Source: Galactobacter caseinivorans (lineage in GTDB: Bacteria > Actinomycetota > Actinomycetes > Actinomycetales > Micrococcaceae). From it: a stretch of DNA of 64,000 nucleotides. The position numbers and the translations under genes were made by a program. The stretch covers positions 186,001 to 250,000 of the forward strand of contig NZ_QQXL01000002.1 of the NCBI RefSeq assembly GCF_003640665.1. The letters run 5' to 3'. Of the stretch, positions 19,170 through 28,159 are shown piece after piece. The stretch's first letter is position 1. Each line of letters starts with the position of its first letter. Under the pieces are notes generated by a model that did no database searches, had not been told where the DNA came from, and was given only the letters and a program-made list of their open reading frames with translations.

Positions 19170-19937
19170 TCATTCCCAGCGGAACCAGCGCACGGCCGCT
19201 GCGGTGCCGAGGACGGCCCACACGGCGAGCACCAGCAGGCTCGTTGGATCGAATCGCCCGTGGATCAGGGCCGCGCGCAGCCCCTCTCCCAGGGCGGAGG
19301 AGGGCAGGAGGGTCGCCACCGTGCCCAGTAGCCCTGGCAGCTTCGCCAGCGGCAGGAGCAGGCCCCCGACTGCGGCGAGCAGGACCCAGATCAGATTGGT
19401 GATGGCCAGGGTGGCTTGGGGGCGCAGGGTGCCCGCGATGAGCAGCCCCAGGGACGTGAAGGCGGCGGCGCCGAGCAGCAGGATCACCAGCGCGGGCAGC
19501 CAGCCGGGCAGGGCGGGGTGCCATCCCATCAGGCGGGCAACCACGCCGATCACCACCACCTGTACAGCGATGACGGCCAGCACGGCCAGGCCCTTGCCAA
19601 GGATCAGCCCGCCGCGCCCAAGCGGCGTGGTGGCGAGCGAGCGCAGCACCCCGTATTGGCGATCAAATCCGGTCTGGATGCCCTGCCCGGTAAAGGCGAC
19701 GGACACCACGCAGAGCGCCAGCACGCCGGGAGTCGCGGCATCTATCCGTGACGGCGCGAAGCCGTCAAGTAAGTCAAGCCAGGTCAGCGCCACCATGGCC
19801 ATCAGCGGCAGTGCCAGGGACACCAGGAGCTGCTCGCCGTTGCCAAGAATGGTCTTGATCTCGTACCCGGCCTGTCGCAGCGCGCGCAGCGCGGCCGGCG
19901 CCGGGCGGGACGGCACCAGGGTGCTCTGGGCGCTCAT
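19170..19937 (-). CDS. ABC transporter permease (ABC-2 type)
   Basis: Membrane subunit of an exporter that works with the ATPase encoded just upstream. The product from the ATG at 19937 is 255 residues with about six hydrophobic helices and the ABC-2 layout: cytoplasmic N-terminus, QTGFDRQYGVLRSLATTPLGRGGLILGK-type loop, then helices. The start overlaps the ATPase stop by four bases (ATGA), so the two are translationally coupled. The substrate is unknown; related pairs export drugs or lipids. An in-frame extension upstream is ATPase sequence in another frame. Confidence 0.87.
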   Translation of the reverse strand: MSAQSTLVPSRPAPAALRALRQAGYEIKTILGNGEQLLVSLALPLMAMVALTWLDLLDGFAPSRIDAATPGVLALCVVSVAFTGQGIQTGFDRQYGVLRSLATTPLGRGGLILGKGLAVLAVIAVQVVVIGVVARLMGWHPALPGWLPALVILLLGAAAFTSLGLLIAGTLRPQATLAITNLIWVLLAAVGGLLLPLAKLPGLLGTVATLLPSSALGEGLRAALIHGRFDPTSLLVLAVWAVLGTAAAVRWFRWE

Positions 19938-20977
19938 CGCTGCCTCCTGCCGGCCACGCGAGCCAGCCGGGCGCGGGGGCCCTGCGGTGCCGGTGGCGTC
20001 TGTTCGGTGCCGGTTTCTGTGCCCGACGGCGTCTGCTCGGCTTCCGCCGCCAGCGTCAGGAAGGCGTCCTCGAGGCTGCGACGCTCCAGGCGCAGCTCGC
20101 GCGGCAGGATTCCGGCGGCCGCCCATTCGGCGGTGATTCTGGCCAGTGTCGCGGGGGAGTCAAGCGCCGGGACCTGCCAGCGGCCGGCCGCGAGAGGGAG
20201 GGCATTGATACCACTGGGCCAGGTCGGGACCACGCCGTCGGCAAAGGCCACGGTCAGGTCTCCCGGGCCGTCCGCCCCAATGAGTTCCTCTACGGTTCCG
20301 TGGGCCACGGTCCGGCCGCGATCAATCACAAAGATGGTGTCGGAGAGCCGCTCGGCGTCCTCCAGCAGGTGGGTGGTCAGCACAATGGCGCGGCCGTCCG
20401 CTCGCAGCTCGGTGATGAGCTCAAAGACGACTTGGCGCGATTGCGGGTCTAGCCCGGCGCTTGGCTCGTCGAGGAAGAGCACCTCGGGGTTGCCCACCAG
20501 AGCCACGGCCAGGGCGACCCGCTGCTTCTGCCCGCCGGAGAGTCGGCGGATGCTGGTTCCAGCAAACTCGTTCAGGCCAAGCCGTTCCGCCAACTCGTTG
20601 ACGGGCCGGGGTTGCGCGTAGAGGCCGGCCACGTGACGCAAGTAGGCCAGCGGCTTCTGCGAGGGCGGTAACCCGCCGTCCTGCAACATGACGCCCACTC
20701 TGGCGCGCAACTGAGCCGGGGCGCGCCAGGGTTCCTGATCCAGCAGGCGCACCGTGCCGCCGTCGGGCTGGAGAAGGCCCTGCGCGCAGGCAAGGGAGGT
20801 GGATTTTCCGGCGCCGTTGGTGCCTAGCAGCGTGGTCACTGCGCCGCGTTGGGCACTGAAATCGACGCCGCGCAGCACGTCCTGGTGGCGCCCACCGGCC
20901 CCACGGAAGCTTTTGAGCAAGCCCGAAACGTAGACGGCGGGGGCCGTGTCGGGGGTGGTGATGACGTTCGGGGGCAC
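19934..20977 (-). CDS. ABC transporter ATP-binding protein (exporter)
   Basis: ATPase partner of the ABC-2 permease. Walker A is GTNGAGKST (about 50-58), the signature is RLSGGQKQRVALA, and Walker B is VLFLDEPSAGLDP followed by the TTHLLEDAE switch histidine. At 347 residues it is of the DrrA/CcmA-like exporter group, with an extra C-terminal domain and a proline-rich basic tail (about 315-347). The start is a GTG with no ribosome site but with a -10 element six bases upstream. It is divergent from the sufR-type regulator across 98 bases. Function beyond export is not visible. Confidence 0.88.
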   Translation of the reverse strand: MPPNVITTPDTAPAVYVSGLLKSFRGAGGRHQDVLRGVDFSAQRGAVTTLLGTNGAGKSTSLACAQGLLQPDGGTVRLLDQEPWRAPAQLRARVGVMLQDGGLPPSQKPLAYLRHVAGLYAQPRPVNELAERLGLNEFAGTSIRRLSGGQKQRVALAVALVGNPEVLFLDEPSAGLDPQSRQVVFELITELRADGRAIVLTTHLLEDAERLSDTIFVIDRGRTVAHGTVEELIGADGPGDLTVAFADGVVPTWPSGINALPLAAGRWQVPALDSPATLARITAEWAAAGILPRELRLERRSLEDAFLTLAAEAEQTPSGTETGTEQTPPAPQGPRARLARVAGRRQR

Positions 20978-20983
20978 CTGATG

Positions 20984-20989
20984 ATCCTA
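20984..20989 (-). promoter_or_regulatory. -10 element TAGGAT, leaderless promoter of the exporter operon
   Basis: On the minus strand TAGGAT is followed by six bases and the GTG start of the ATPase gene. Confidence 0.45.
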
Positions 20990-21026
20990 CTGTCTTCGAC
21001 GCCGTGTAGTAGAAGCCGGGGGCGTG

Positions 21027-21038
21027 AAGGCATGCCTT
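21027..21038. promoter_or_regulatory. 12-bp palindrome in the exporter/sufR divergent promoter region
   Basis: AAGGCATGCCTT is perfectly symmetric and lies between the divergent starts, about 17 bases upstream of TATTAG (21056-21061), a possible -10 of the regulator gene. It is a candidate operator, most simply for autoregulation by the adjacent Fe-S regulator. I do not see a published SufR consensus here, so the assignment is positional. Confidence 0.4.
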
Positions 21039-21075
21039 ACTGGCAGTGCTCAGGGTATTAGGGGAGACTGTAGTT

Positions 21076-21858
21076 GTGTATTTAGAGGCTCCGGGGACCG
21101 CGCCCGTCGATGAAGCGCCGGTGAACGTGAAGGATGCCGATCGCAGTACCCGCGACCGGGTCTTGAGGACTGTGCTTGAGCACGGTCCCATTACGGCCGC
21201 GGAATTGGGCCGACGGCTGGGTTTCACCCCCGCCGCCGTGCGCAGGCACTTGGATCGGCTGGAGGAAGACGGCCTGATTGGCGTCAAGGACGTGCCGCAG
21301 AAGCGTGCTCGCGCCGGCCGCCCGGCCCGTCACTACGTGGTGGATCCCACCGCGCAGGTCCGCCTGGGCAACGAGAACGGCAGGATGGCCGTCCAGGCCA
21401 TTCACATGCTGCGGGAGATGGGCGGCCAAGAGGCTGTGAAGGCCTTTGCCCAGCGGCGCGCCGCCGAGCAAGAGGAGCGCTACCGCGACGCAGTCAAGGA
21501 CGTCCCGGCAGGCGTGGAGAGGGCGGATGCCCTGGCCGCGGCCCTGTCGGAGGATGACTACGTGGCCTTCACCCGCGTGGTGGACGTCTCCACCGGCACT
21601 CACGCCATGCGCAGCCTCCAGCTGTGTCAGGCGCACTGCCCCGTGGTGGACGTGGCCCACGACGTCCCAGAAATCTGCGAGGCGGAAACGGAAATGTTTG
21701 CCCGCCTCCTGGACGTTGACGTGAGAAGGCTCGCCACGATGGCCGCGGGCGGCCACGTCTGCACCACCCACATACCCCTCGGTCGCGACGTGGATAACGG
21801 CGTACCCGAGAAGAGAACCAGAATCACGATTTCCAAGAAGCAGGAGAGGACGCGATGA
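21076..21858 (+). CDS. sufR: Fe-S cluster-sensing transcriptional regulator, SufR type
   Basis: Predicted repressor of the suf operon that senses Fe-S status through a bound cluster. An N-terminal winged helix (about 26-75, [25 protein letters not shown]) is followed by a ligand-sensing half. Four cysteines, C184, C188, C201 and C229, in the pattern C-x3-C-x12-C-x27-C, could hold a cluster. I chose the GTG at 21076 because GGGGAG lies nine bases upstream; the frame is open ten codons further. The product is 260 residues. The stop overlaps the sufB ATG (ATGA), as in mycobacterial sufR-sufB operons. Confidence 0.88.
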   Translation: MYLEAPGTAPVDEAPVNVKDADRSTRDRVLRTVLEHGPITAAELGRRLGFTPAAVRRHLDRLEEDGLIGVKDVPQKRARAGRPARHYVVDPTAQVRLGNENGRMAVQAIHMLREMGGQEAVKAFAQRRAAEQEERYRDAVKDVPAGVERADALAAALSEDDYVAFTRVVDVSTGTHAMRSLQLCQAHCPVVDVAHDVPEICEAETEMFARLLDVDVRRLATMAAGGHVCTTHIPLGRDVDNGVPEKRTRITISKKQERTR

Positions 21859-23315
21859 CGGAACAGATGGCCCCCAGCGCCACGGATCCCGGCGTAATCG
21901 CCGAGATCCTCGAGAACAACCCTGAGCTCGAGGGAATCGGCAACTACCAATACGGTTGGTCAGATGCCGATTCCGCGGGTGCCTCCGCCAAGCGCGGAGT
22001 CAACGCGGATGTTGTTGCCGATATCTCAGGTAAGAAGAGCGAGCCGGAGTGGATGCTCCAGCGCCGCCAGAAGGCCCTGAAGTACTTTGACCGCAAGCCC
22101 ATGCCGACCTGGGGTCCCGACCTCTCCGGCATCGACTTCGACAACATCAAGTACTTCGTGCGCTCCACCGAGAAGATGGCAGAGTCCTGGGAAGATCTTC
22201 CCGCTGAGATTCGCGACACCTACGAGAAGCTCGGCATCCCCGAGGCCGAGCGCAACCGCCTGGTCTCCGGCGTGGCCGCCCAGTACGAGTCCGAGGTGGT
22301 CTACCACCAGATCCGCGAGGACCTTGAGCAGCAGGGTGTCATCTTCCTTGATACCGACACCGCTCTGAAGGAGCACCCGGAGATCTTCGAGGAGTACTTC
22401 GGCTCCGTCATCCCGGCCGGCGATAACAAGTTTGCCGCGCTGAACACCGCGGTGTGGTCCGGCGGCTCCTTCGTTTACGTCCCCAAGGGCGTGCACGTGG
22501 AGATCCCGCTCCAGGCCTACTTCCGCATCAACACGGAGAATATGGGCCAGTTTGAGCGCACGCTCATCATTGCCGATGAGGGCTCCTACGTTCACTACAT
22601 CGAAGGGTGCACGGCCCCGATCTACAAGTCGGATTCGCTGCACTCCGCCGTGGTGGAGATCATCGTGAAGAAGAACGCCCGCGTTCGCTACACGACCATC
22701 CAGAACTGGTCCACCAACGTGTACAACCTGGTGACCAAGCGTGCCATCTGCGAAGAGGGCGCCACCATGGAATGGGTGGATGGCAACATCGGCTCCAAGG
22801 TCACCATGAAGTACCCGGCCGTCTACCTCACGGGCGAGCACGCCCGCGGCGAGACCCTGTCCATCGCCTTTGCCGGCGCCGGGCAGCACCAGGACACCGG
22901 GTCCAAGATGGTGCACATCGCCCCCAACACCTCCTCCTCGATCGTCGCCAAGTCGATCGCGCGCAACGGCGGCCGCTCCGGCTACCGCGGCCTGGTGCAG
23001 GTGCGAGAGGGTGCCAAGGGCGTCAAGAACAACGTGGTCTGTGACGCCTTGCTGGTGGATCAGATCTCCCGCTCGGACACCTACCCCTACATCGACGTCC
23101 GCGAGGACGACGTCACCATGGGGCACGAGGCCACGGTCTCCAAGGTTTCCGAGGAGCAGTTGTTCTACCTGATGGCCCGCGGCCTCGCGGAGCAGGAGGC
23201 CATGGCGCTGATCGTGCGCGGCTTCGTGGAGCCTATTGCCCGCGAGCTGCCCATGGAATATGCGCTCGAGTTGAACCGCCTCATCGAAATCCAGATGGAA
23301 GGATCCGTTGGCTGA
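21855..23315 (+). CDS. sufB: Fe-S cluster assembly protein SufB
   Basis: SufB is a scaffold component of the SufBCD complex on which Fe-S clusters are built in the cytoplasm. The 486-residue protein is full length. It shows the SufB core beta-helix features, such as [32 protein letters not shown] (with the conserved cysteine) and the C-terminal [22 protein letters not shown]. The ATG sits in the sufR stop and behind CAGGAGAGG. It is followed two bases later by sufD. Confidence 0.98.
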   Translation: MTEQMAPSATDPGVIAEILENNPELEGIGNYQYGWSDADSAGASAKRGVNADVVADISGKKSEPEWMLQRRQKALKYFDRKPMPTWGPDLSGIDFDNIKYFVRSTEKMAESWEDLPAEIRDTYEKLGIPEAERNRLVSGVAAQYESEVVYHQIREDLEQQGVIFLDTDTALKEHPEIFEEYFGSVIPAGDNKFAALNTAVWSGGSFVYVPKGVHVEIPLQAYFRINTENMGQFERTLIIADEGSYVHYIEGCTAPIYKSDSLHSAVVEIIVKKNARVRYTTIQNWSTNVYNLVTKRAICEEGATMEWVDGNIGSKVTMKYPAVYLTGEHARGETLSIAFAGAGQHQDTGSKMVHIAPNTSSSIVAKSIARNGGRSGYRGLVQVREGAKGVKNNVVCDALLVDQISRSDTYPYIDVREDDVTMGHEATVSKVSEEQLFYLMARGLAEQEAMALIVRGFVEPIARELPMEYALELNRLIEIQMEGSVG

Positions 23316-23317
23316 TC

Positions 23318-24601
23318 ATGGCTGAGTCGATCACCACCCCGCGCCCCAAGGGCGCTCCGCTCATCGCCGGTTTCACCGAGGAGGGCGAGGACCTCTCGCC
23401 CCTGAACCTTGCCTCCGCCAACGTCTCCCCGTTGGGCGGTGACGCCGCCAAGGCGCACTCCCACGGTGGCGGCAACAGCGGCGCCAAGGAAGCCTCGCGT
23501 GCCGGCCGCCTGTCCTCCTTTAACCCGGAGGACTTCCCGACGCTGACCGGCCGCGAAGAGGACTGGCGCTTCACCCCGCTCAAGCGCCTCAAGGGCTTGG
23601 ACAAGCTGGAGCTCGACGGCGCGGCCGCACCTCAGGTGCGAGTCGTCACCGAAGAGGGCCAGGACGTCCTGGTCGAGACCGCAGCGCTGGATGATCCCCG
23701 CGTGGCCTTCTTGGCCCCCGAGGACCGCGTGGCGGCCAACGCCTTCAAGGGCGCAGGCCAGGCCACCATCGTCACGATCCCCGAGGGCGTCACCGGCGTT
23801 CGCGCCGTCGTGACCCTGCGCGGCGAGGGGCTCACCCCCTCCGCCCAGCACCTGGTCGTCATCGCGGCACCGGGCTCGGAGTCCACCGTGGTCCTTGACC
23901 ACGTGGGAACTGCGGTCCTGTCCCAGAACGTCGAGATTGACGTGCAGGAAGGGGCCCGCCTGAACATGGTCTCCCTGCAGCGCTGGGATGACGACGCGGT
24001 GCACGCCTCCGATCAGCAGGCACGCATCGGCAAGGACGCCTACCTGAAGCACACTGCGGTGTCCTTTGGTGGCGACCTGGTGCGCGTCACGCCGTCGGCC
24101 CGTTTTGCCGCCCCGGGCGGCGAGGCACACCTCTTTGGCCTGTACTTCGCCGACGCCGGCCAGCACCTTGAGCACCGTCTCTTTGTGGACCACGCAGCCC
24201 CCAAGTGCACCTCGCGGGTGCTCTACAAGGGTGCGCTGCAGGGCCACGATGCCCACGCGGTGTGGATCGGCGATGTGCTGATCCGCAAGGAGGCCGGTGG
24301 AACCGACTCCTTCGAGGCCAACAAGAACCTGGTGCTCACGGACGGCGCCCGCGCCGATTCCGTGCCGAACCTGGAGATCGAGACCGGGGCCATCGACGGC
24401 GCCGGGCACTCCTCCACGACGGGTCGTTTTGACGACGAGCACCTCTTCTACCTGATGGCCCGTGGCATCGATGAGAAGACCGCCCGCCGCTTGGTGGTGC
24501 GTGGCTTCTTGAACGAGATCATTCAGAAGATCGGCGTCGAGTCGATCGAAGAGCAGCTCTACGCAGCCATTGAGGCAGAGCTGGCTCAGACAGAGATCTG
24601 A
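23318..24601 (+). CDS. sufD: Fe-S cluster assembly protein SufD
   Basis: SufD forms a heterodimer with SufB and binds SufC; it contributes residues to the assembly site. The 427-residue protein shows the family C-terminal half ([39 protein letters not shown] and LVVRGFLNEIIQKI). The first 60 or so residues are variable and include a histidine-glycine stretch (AKAHSHGGGNSG). It starts with ATG two bases after sufB. A gap of 75 bases separates it from sufC. Confidence 0.97.
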   Translation: MAESITTPRPKGAPLIAGFTEEGEDLSPLNLASANVSPLGGDAAKAHSHGGGNSGAKEASRAGRLSSFNPEDFPTLTGREEDWRFTPLKRLKGLDKLELDGAAAPQVRVVTEEGQDVLVETAALDDPRVAFLAPEDRVAANAFKGAGQATIVTIPEGVTGVRAVVTLRGEGLTPSAQHLVVIAAPGSESTVVLDHVGTAVLSQNVEIDVQEGARLNMVSLQRWDDDAVHASDQQARIGKDAYLKHTAVSFGGDLVRVTPSARFAAPGGEAHLFGLYFADAGQHLEHRLFVDHAAPKCTSRVLYKGALQGHDAHAVWIGDVLIRKEAGGTDSFEANKNLVLTDGARADSVPNLEIETGAIDGAGHSSTTGRFDDEHLFYLMARGIDEKTARRLVVRGFLNEIIQKIGVESIEEQLYAAIEAELAQTEI

Positions 24602-24676
24602 CCCCACGGTCAGATCCGCTTGATGACCCTTCCGCACTTTTTCGCCGGGCATCCCGGCAGAGAAGAGAAACACCCT

Positions 24677-25432
24677 ATGTCTACCCTGGAAATCAAGGAC
24701 CTGAAGGTCGGTATTGAAACCGAGCAGGGCCTCAAGGAGATCCTGAAGGGCGTGAACCTCACCATCAACACCGGTGAGACCCACGCCATCATGGGCCCCA
24801 ACGGCTCCGGCAAGTCCACCCTCGCGGCGACCATCGCAGGTCACCCGCGCTACATCGTCACCGAGGGCCAGATCCTCCTTGACGGCAAGAACGTCCTGGA
24901 GATGTCCGTGGATGAGCGCGCCAAGGCGGGCCTCTTCCTGGCCATGCAGTACCCGGTGGAGATCCCCGGCGTCACCATGACGAACTTCCTGCGCACCGCC
25001 AAGACCGCGATCGACGGCGAGGCCCCCAGCCTGCGCACGTGGACCAAGACGGTCAAGGGCGCCATGGAAGAGCTGCGCATCGATCCCGACTTTGCAGCCC
25101 GCAACGTCAACGAGGGCTTCTCCGGTGGCGAGAAGAAGCGCGTGGAGATCCTCCAGCTGGAGCTCTTCAAGCCCAAGTTCGCCGTGCTGGATGAGACGGA
25201 TTCCGGCCTGGACGTTGACGCGCTGAAGATTGTCTCCGAGGGTGTCAACCGCGCCCAGGAGCAGAACGAGATGGGCACCCTGCTCATCACCCACTACACC
25301 CGCATCCTGCGCTACATCAAGCCTGATTTTGTGCACGTGTTTGTGGACGGCCACGTGGCCGAGCAGGGCGGCCCCGAGCTGGCCGACCGCCTCGAAGAAG
25401 AGGGCTACGACCGCTACCTGGCCAAGGCCTGA
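24677..25432 (+). CDS. sufC: Fe-S cluster assembly ATPase SufC
   Basis: SufC is the ABC-type ATPase that drives shape changes of SufBD during cluster assembly. Walker A is GPNGSGKST (about residues 38-46), the signature is FSGGEKKRVEILQ, and Walker B is FAVLDETDSGLDVDAL; all are SufC hallmarks. I chose the ATG at 24677, giving MSTLEIKDLKV and 251 residues. An in-frame ATG 57 bases earlier has no family match. The next gene starts three bases after its stop. Confidence 0.98.
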   Translation: MSTLEIKDLKVGIETEQGLKEILKGVNLTINTGETHAIMGPNGSGKSTLAATIAGHPRYIVTEGQILLDGKNVLEMSVDERAKAGLFLAMQYPVEIPGVTMTNFLRTAKTAIDGEAPSLRTWTKTVKGAMEELRIDPDFAARNVNEGFSGGEKKRVEILQLELFKPKFAVLDETDSGLDVDALKIVSEGVNRAQEQNEMGTLLITHYTRILRYIKPDFVHVFVDGHVAEQGGPELADRLEEEGYDRYLAKA

Positions 25433-25435
25433 GCC

Positions 25436-25762
25436 ATGGCTGAGGGCAATGCACAGGCCTCGATCGAGGATGTGACAGAGGCGCTTCACGACGTGATCGA
25501 CCCGGAACTGGGCGTGAACATCGTGGACCTTGGCCTGCTCTACGGCATGGCTTACAGCGATGACGGCGCGCTGCTGATCGACATGACGCTCACGACGGCG
25601 GCCTGCCCGCTGACGGACGTCCTGGAGGAGCAGATCTCCAAGTCGCTGGATGCCATGGTGGATGAGTGGCGCGTGAACTGGGTCTGGATGCCGCCGTGGG
25701 GTCCCGAGCGGATCACCGAGGACGGCCGCGACCAGATGCGCGCGTTGGGCTTCAACATCTGA
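25436..25762 (+). CDS. Metal-sulfur cluster assembly factor (DUF59/SufT-PaaD type)
   Basis: The 108-residue protein belongs to the DUF59 (MIP18) family, small factors that help mature or transfer Fe-S clusters. Visible signature: DVIDPELGVNIVDLGLLYG (about 19-37) and the conserved cysteine in TLTTAACPLTDVLEEQI (about residue 59). It ends with WGPERITEDGRDQMRALGF. It is the last gene of sufR-B-D-C and is probably translated with sufC. No cysteine desulfurase (sufS) or sufU gene is present in the window. Confidence 0.92.
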   Translation: MAEGNAQASIEDVTEALHDVIDPELGVNIVDLGLLYGMAYSDDGALLIDMTLTTAACPLTDVLEEQISKSLDAMVDEWRVNWVWMPPWGPERITEDGRDQMRALGFNI

Positions 25763-25779
25763 TCCACGCGTGATCGCAC

Positions 25780-25827
25780 CAAGCGCCGCGGCCCCGCCAC
25801 CCTATGGTGGCGGGGCCGCGGCGCTTG
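25780..25827. terminator. Bidirectional terminator, suf operon versus zinc peptidase
   Basis: A perfect 22-bp stem (25780-25801 with 25806-25827) and a CTAT loop lie between the convergent suf operon and the zinc peptidase gene. It can end both transcripts. Confidence 0.88.
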
Positions 25828-25851
25828 TGTCGGAGCCGGGTGCTGGCCCGG

Positions 25852-26769
25852 CTACGGCGTATTCAGGTTGTCGGTCTGGAAGGTGTCACACACCCCGGGA
25901 TCGCCGGACTCGTAGCCGGCCATGAACCACGCCTTGCGCTGCTCGGAGCTGCCGTGGGACCAGGACTCGGGGGAGACCCGCCCGGTGGTCTTCTGCTGAA
26001 TGTGATCGTCGCCGACCGCGGCTGCGGCGGAGAGCGCGGAGTCCACGTCCTGCTCGGTGAGCTGCTTGATGAGGCGGTTGCCGGAGGCGTCCGTGGTGCT
26101 GGAGGCGTGGTTGGCCCAGACGCCCGCGTAGCAATCTGCCTGGAGCTCCACCCGCACCGACCCGCCCTGGGAGCCGGAGCCCCGCTGGGAGTTTTCGATG
26201 GCTCCGGTCAGGTTCTGCATGTGGTGCCCGTACTCGTGTGCCACCACATATTCCTGGGCCAGCGCTCCGTCATCGGCACCGTAGTTCCGCGTGAGTTCCG
26301 CAAAGAAGCTGGGGTCGATGTAGATGGTGGAGTCGCCGGGGCAGTAGAAGGGCCCGACGGCGCTCGTGGCGGAACCGCAGGCCGTGTTGGTGCCGCTGGA
26401 GAAGATTTTTACCCCCGGCGCCTGGAACTGGACGCGGACAGAATCCGCGCCCTGATCCTTCCAGTAGGAGTCGAGTGACTGGACCGTGCCAAGGATGCGG
26501 CAGTCCTCGCGCTCGTTGGCGCTGGCACCGGTGGTGCAGCTGTTGATCTCTGCGCCTGCTGTGTTCTGGATCTCGCTGGTGCTCTGGGCCGGGTCGCCGT
26601 TGACCACCCCGGAAAGGGCCTGCGGCCCGAAGATGATGCTGAGCACCAGGACGATGATGCCGCCGACGCCACCACCGATGGCCAGGCCGGGGCGTCCGCC
26701 GCCGCCACCGGCGCCGCGGGCGTCGTTCACGCGTGTGGGGTCCAGCTGGGACCCTTCATTGAAGCTCAT
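25852..26769 (-). CDS. Neutral zinc metallopeptidase (YpfJ family), membrane-anchored
   Basis: A putative zinc protease with the zinc-binding motif HEYGHH at residues 178-183, preceded by AQEYVVA. One membrane helix (about 31-50, after a glycine-rich stretch) would anchor it with the catalytic part outside. Four cysteines (C78, C90, C131, C143) could form disulfides. At 305 residues it matches the YpfJ/KPN_00277 family, whose substrates are unknown. Its ATG overlaps the ecfT stop (ATGA), so it is translated from the biotin-uptake operon. The chemical function of this link is not established. Confidence 0.88.
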   Translation of the reverse strand: MSFNEGSQLDPTRVNDARGAGGGGGRPGLAIGGGVGGIIVLVLSIIFGPQALSGVVNGDPAQSTSEIQNTAGAEINSCTTGASANEREDCRILGTVQSLDSYWKDQGADSVRVQFQAPGVKIFSSGTNTACGSATSAVGPFYCPGDSTIYIDPSFFAELTRNYGADDGALAQEYVVAHEYGHHMQNLTGAIENSQRGSGSQGGSVRVELQADCYAGVWANHASSTTDASGNRLIKQLTEQDVDSALSAAAAVGDDHIQQKTTGRVSPESWSHGSSEQRKAWFMAGYESGDPGVCDTFQTDNLNTP

Positions 26770-27419
26770 GGGGACAGATTACGGCGTGATCGGCGCTGCG
26801 CGGGCTCTGGCAGTCCGCGCGCCGCGAGCGCGTCGCCCGCGTCGCGAGCCCTGGCTACCGCAGTGACGCCAAGGTGGGTGGCGGTGCGCAGCGGCGCGCG
26901 CCGCAGGCCGCGGGCGGCCGCGGCCTCTCGTGAGCGGGCCCAGTTGGCGCTCAGATCCGGCAGGGTGCGCACTATCAGGGCCAGCACCAGTTCCGCGTGG
27001 GAACGTGGCAGCCCGACGACGCCGGCGGCGCGTCCCAGCCCATCCATCAGCACGGCGGTGGGCGTGGTGAGTAAGAGCAGGCGCGCCAGTTGCATCAGCG
27101 CAAACATGCTCGCCAGCAGCCCGATCGCGGCGCCGGGACCCTCAATGAAGAATTGGTAGGCGCCCAGGATCAGGAAGAGCCACCACCACCAGCGCAACGG
27201 GCTGGCCCAGGCGCCAAGCACCTCCTTGCCCGCTAGTGCGTACAGCAACACGGTCAGCAGCAGCAGGCTCACGCCGACCGGCCAATCACGCCAGATGGTG
27301 CCCACGATGCCCAGCGCCACCAGCGCGGCGTACTTGACCCACAGCGGTGCCCGGTGCAGGAGCGACGTCCCAGGTACGGTACGCAGCAGGGTGCCTGGGG
27401 AGAGGCGGACATGGCTCAC
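26766..27419 (-). CDS. Energy-coupling factor transporter transmembrane protein EcfT (BioN-like)
   Basis: EcfT couples ATP hydrolysis by the EcfA subunits to vitamin uptake through an S component, here BioY. The 217-residue product from the GTG at 27419 has four to five hydrophobic helices. It ends with the cytoplasmic coupling region containing AAAARGLRRAPLRTAT, which resembles the Ala-Arg-Gly motifs that contact the ATPases. The GTG overlaps the ecfA stop (GTGA). Its order after bioY and ecfA matches BioYMN transporters. Confidence 0.88.
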   Translation of the reverse strand: MSHVRLSPGTLLRTVPGTSLLHRAPLWVKYAALVALGIVGTIWRDWPVGVSLLLLTVLLYALAGKEVLGAWASPLRWWWWLFLILGAYQFFIEGPGAAIGLLASMFALMQLARLLLLTTPTAVLMDGLGRAAGVVGLPRSHAELVLALIVRTLPDLSANWARSREAAAARGLRRAPLRTATHLGVTAVARARDAGDALAARGLPEPAQRRSRRNLSP

Positions 27420-28159
27420 GACGGTGTTTCCTCGCGGGCGGGCCAGGGAGTCTTGCCCTCTGCGGCGGCGATGTACGCGGCGATGAGCTCGGCTGGGTCG
27501 CCGTCCGCCACCACCTGGCCGTCGTGAACCCACAGGGCCCGCTCGCAGGTGGAGGCCAGCTCCAGGTCGTGGGTGGCCACCAGGAGCCGCGCGGGTGCGT
27601 GCGTCAGGGCCCGCACCACGCGGTGGCGGTTGACCAGGTCTAGGGCCGCGGTGGGCTCATCCGCCAGGACCCACGAGGGTTCGGTGGCGAGCACGCCGGT
27701 GAGTGCCACTAGCTGGCGCTCGCCACCGGAGAGGTCAAAGACGCTGCGCTCGGCCAAGTGGCCTAACTCCTGTGCTTCGAGGAGCGCCAGCGCGGCAGCG
27801 CGTCGCTCCTTGCGGTTCATGGCGCGCCTGCGCAGGGAGAGCTCTACGTCCTCCACCACGGTGGGCATGATCAGTTGCGCCGCGGTGTCCGCGAAGAGGA
27901 AGCCGAGTCGCTGACGCACCCCAGCGGCGTCGAGCGCAGGGTCTATGCCGTCCACCAGGACCCGCCCGCCATGCAGGGGGCTCAGGTGGGCCAGCGCGCG
28001 CATCAGGGTGGTCTTTCCCTGGCCGTTGGCGCCGATGAGCGCAATGCGACGCTCGCGCAGGGTCACATCCGTGGGGTGCAGCAGCGTCCGGGCCTGAACG
28101 CCAGGGGAGGCGGCCACCGTCACGGTGGCCGCCTCCAAGACGAGTGAGGGGTATGTCAC
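27416..28159 (-). CDS. Energy-coupling factor ATPase (BioM-like)
   Basis: ATPase of the biotin ECF transporter. Walker A is GANGQGKTT (about residues 38-46), with glutamine where serine or alanine is common. The signature is DLSGGERQLVAL, and Walker B is SWVLADEPTAALDLVNR; ATHDLE gives the switch histidine. The GTG at 28159 shares bases with the bioY stop (GTGA), so I prefer it to the long upstream frame. The product is 247 residues. Only one ATPase gene is present, as in other BioMNY systems. Confidence 0.9.
   Translation of the reverse strand: MTYPSLVLEAATVTVAASPGVQARTLLHPTDVTLRERRIALIGANGQGKTTLMRALAHLSPLHGGRVLVDGIDPALDAAGVRQRLGFLFADTAAQLIMPTVVEDVELSLRRRAMNRKERRAAALALLEAQELGHLAERSVFDLSGGERQLVALTGVLATEPSWVLADEPTAALDLVNRHRVVRALTHAPARLLVATHDLELASTCERALWVHDGQVVADGDPAELIAAYIAAAEGKTPWPAREETPS

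Noticed and set aside
23165-25489. An antisense open frame of 774 codons across sufD and sufC.
   Set aside because: It mirrors conserved suf genes, its composition is typical of a GC-driven shadow, and no ribosome site or domain is seen.
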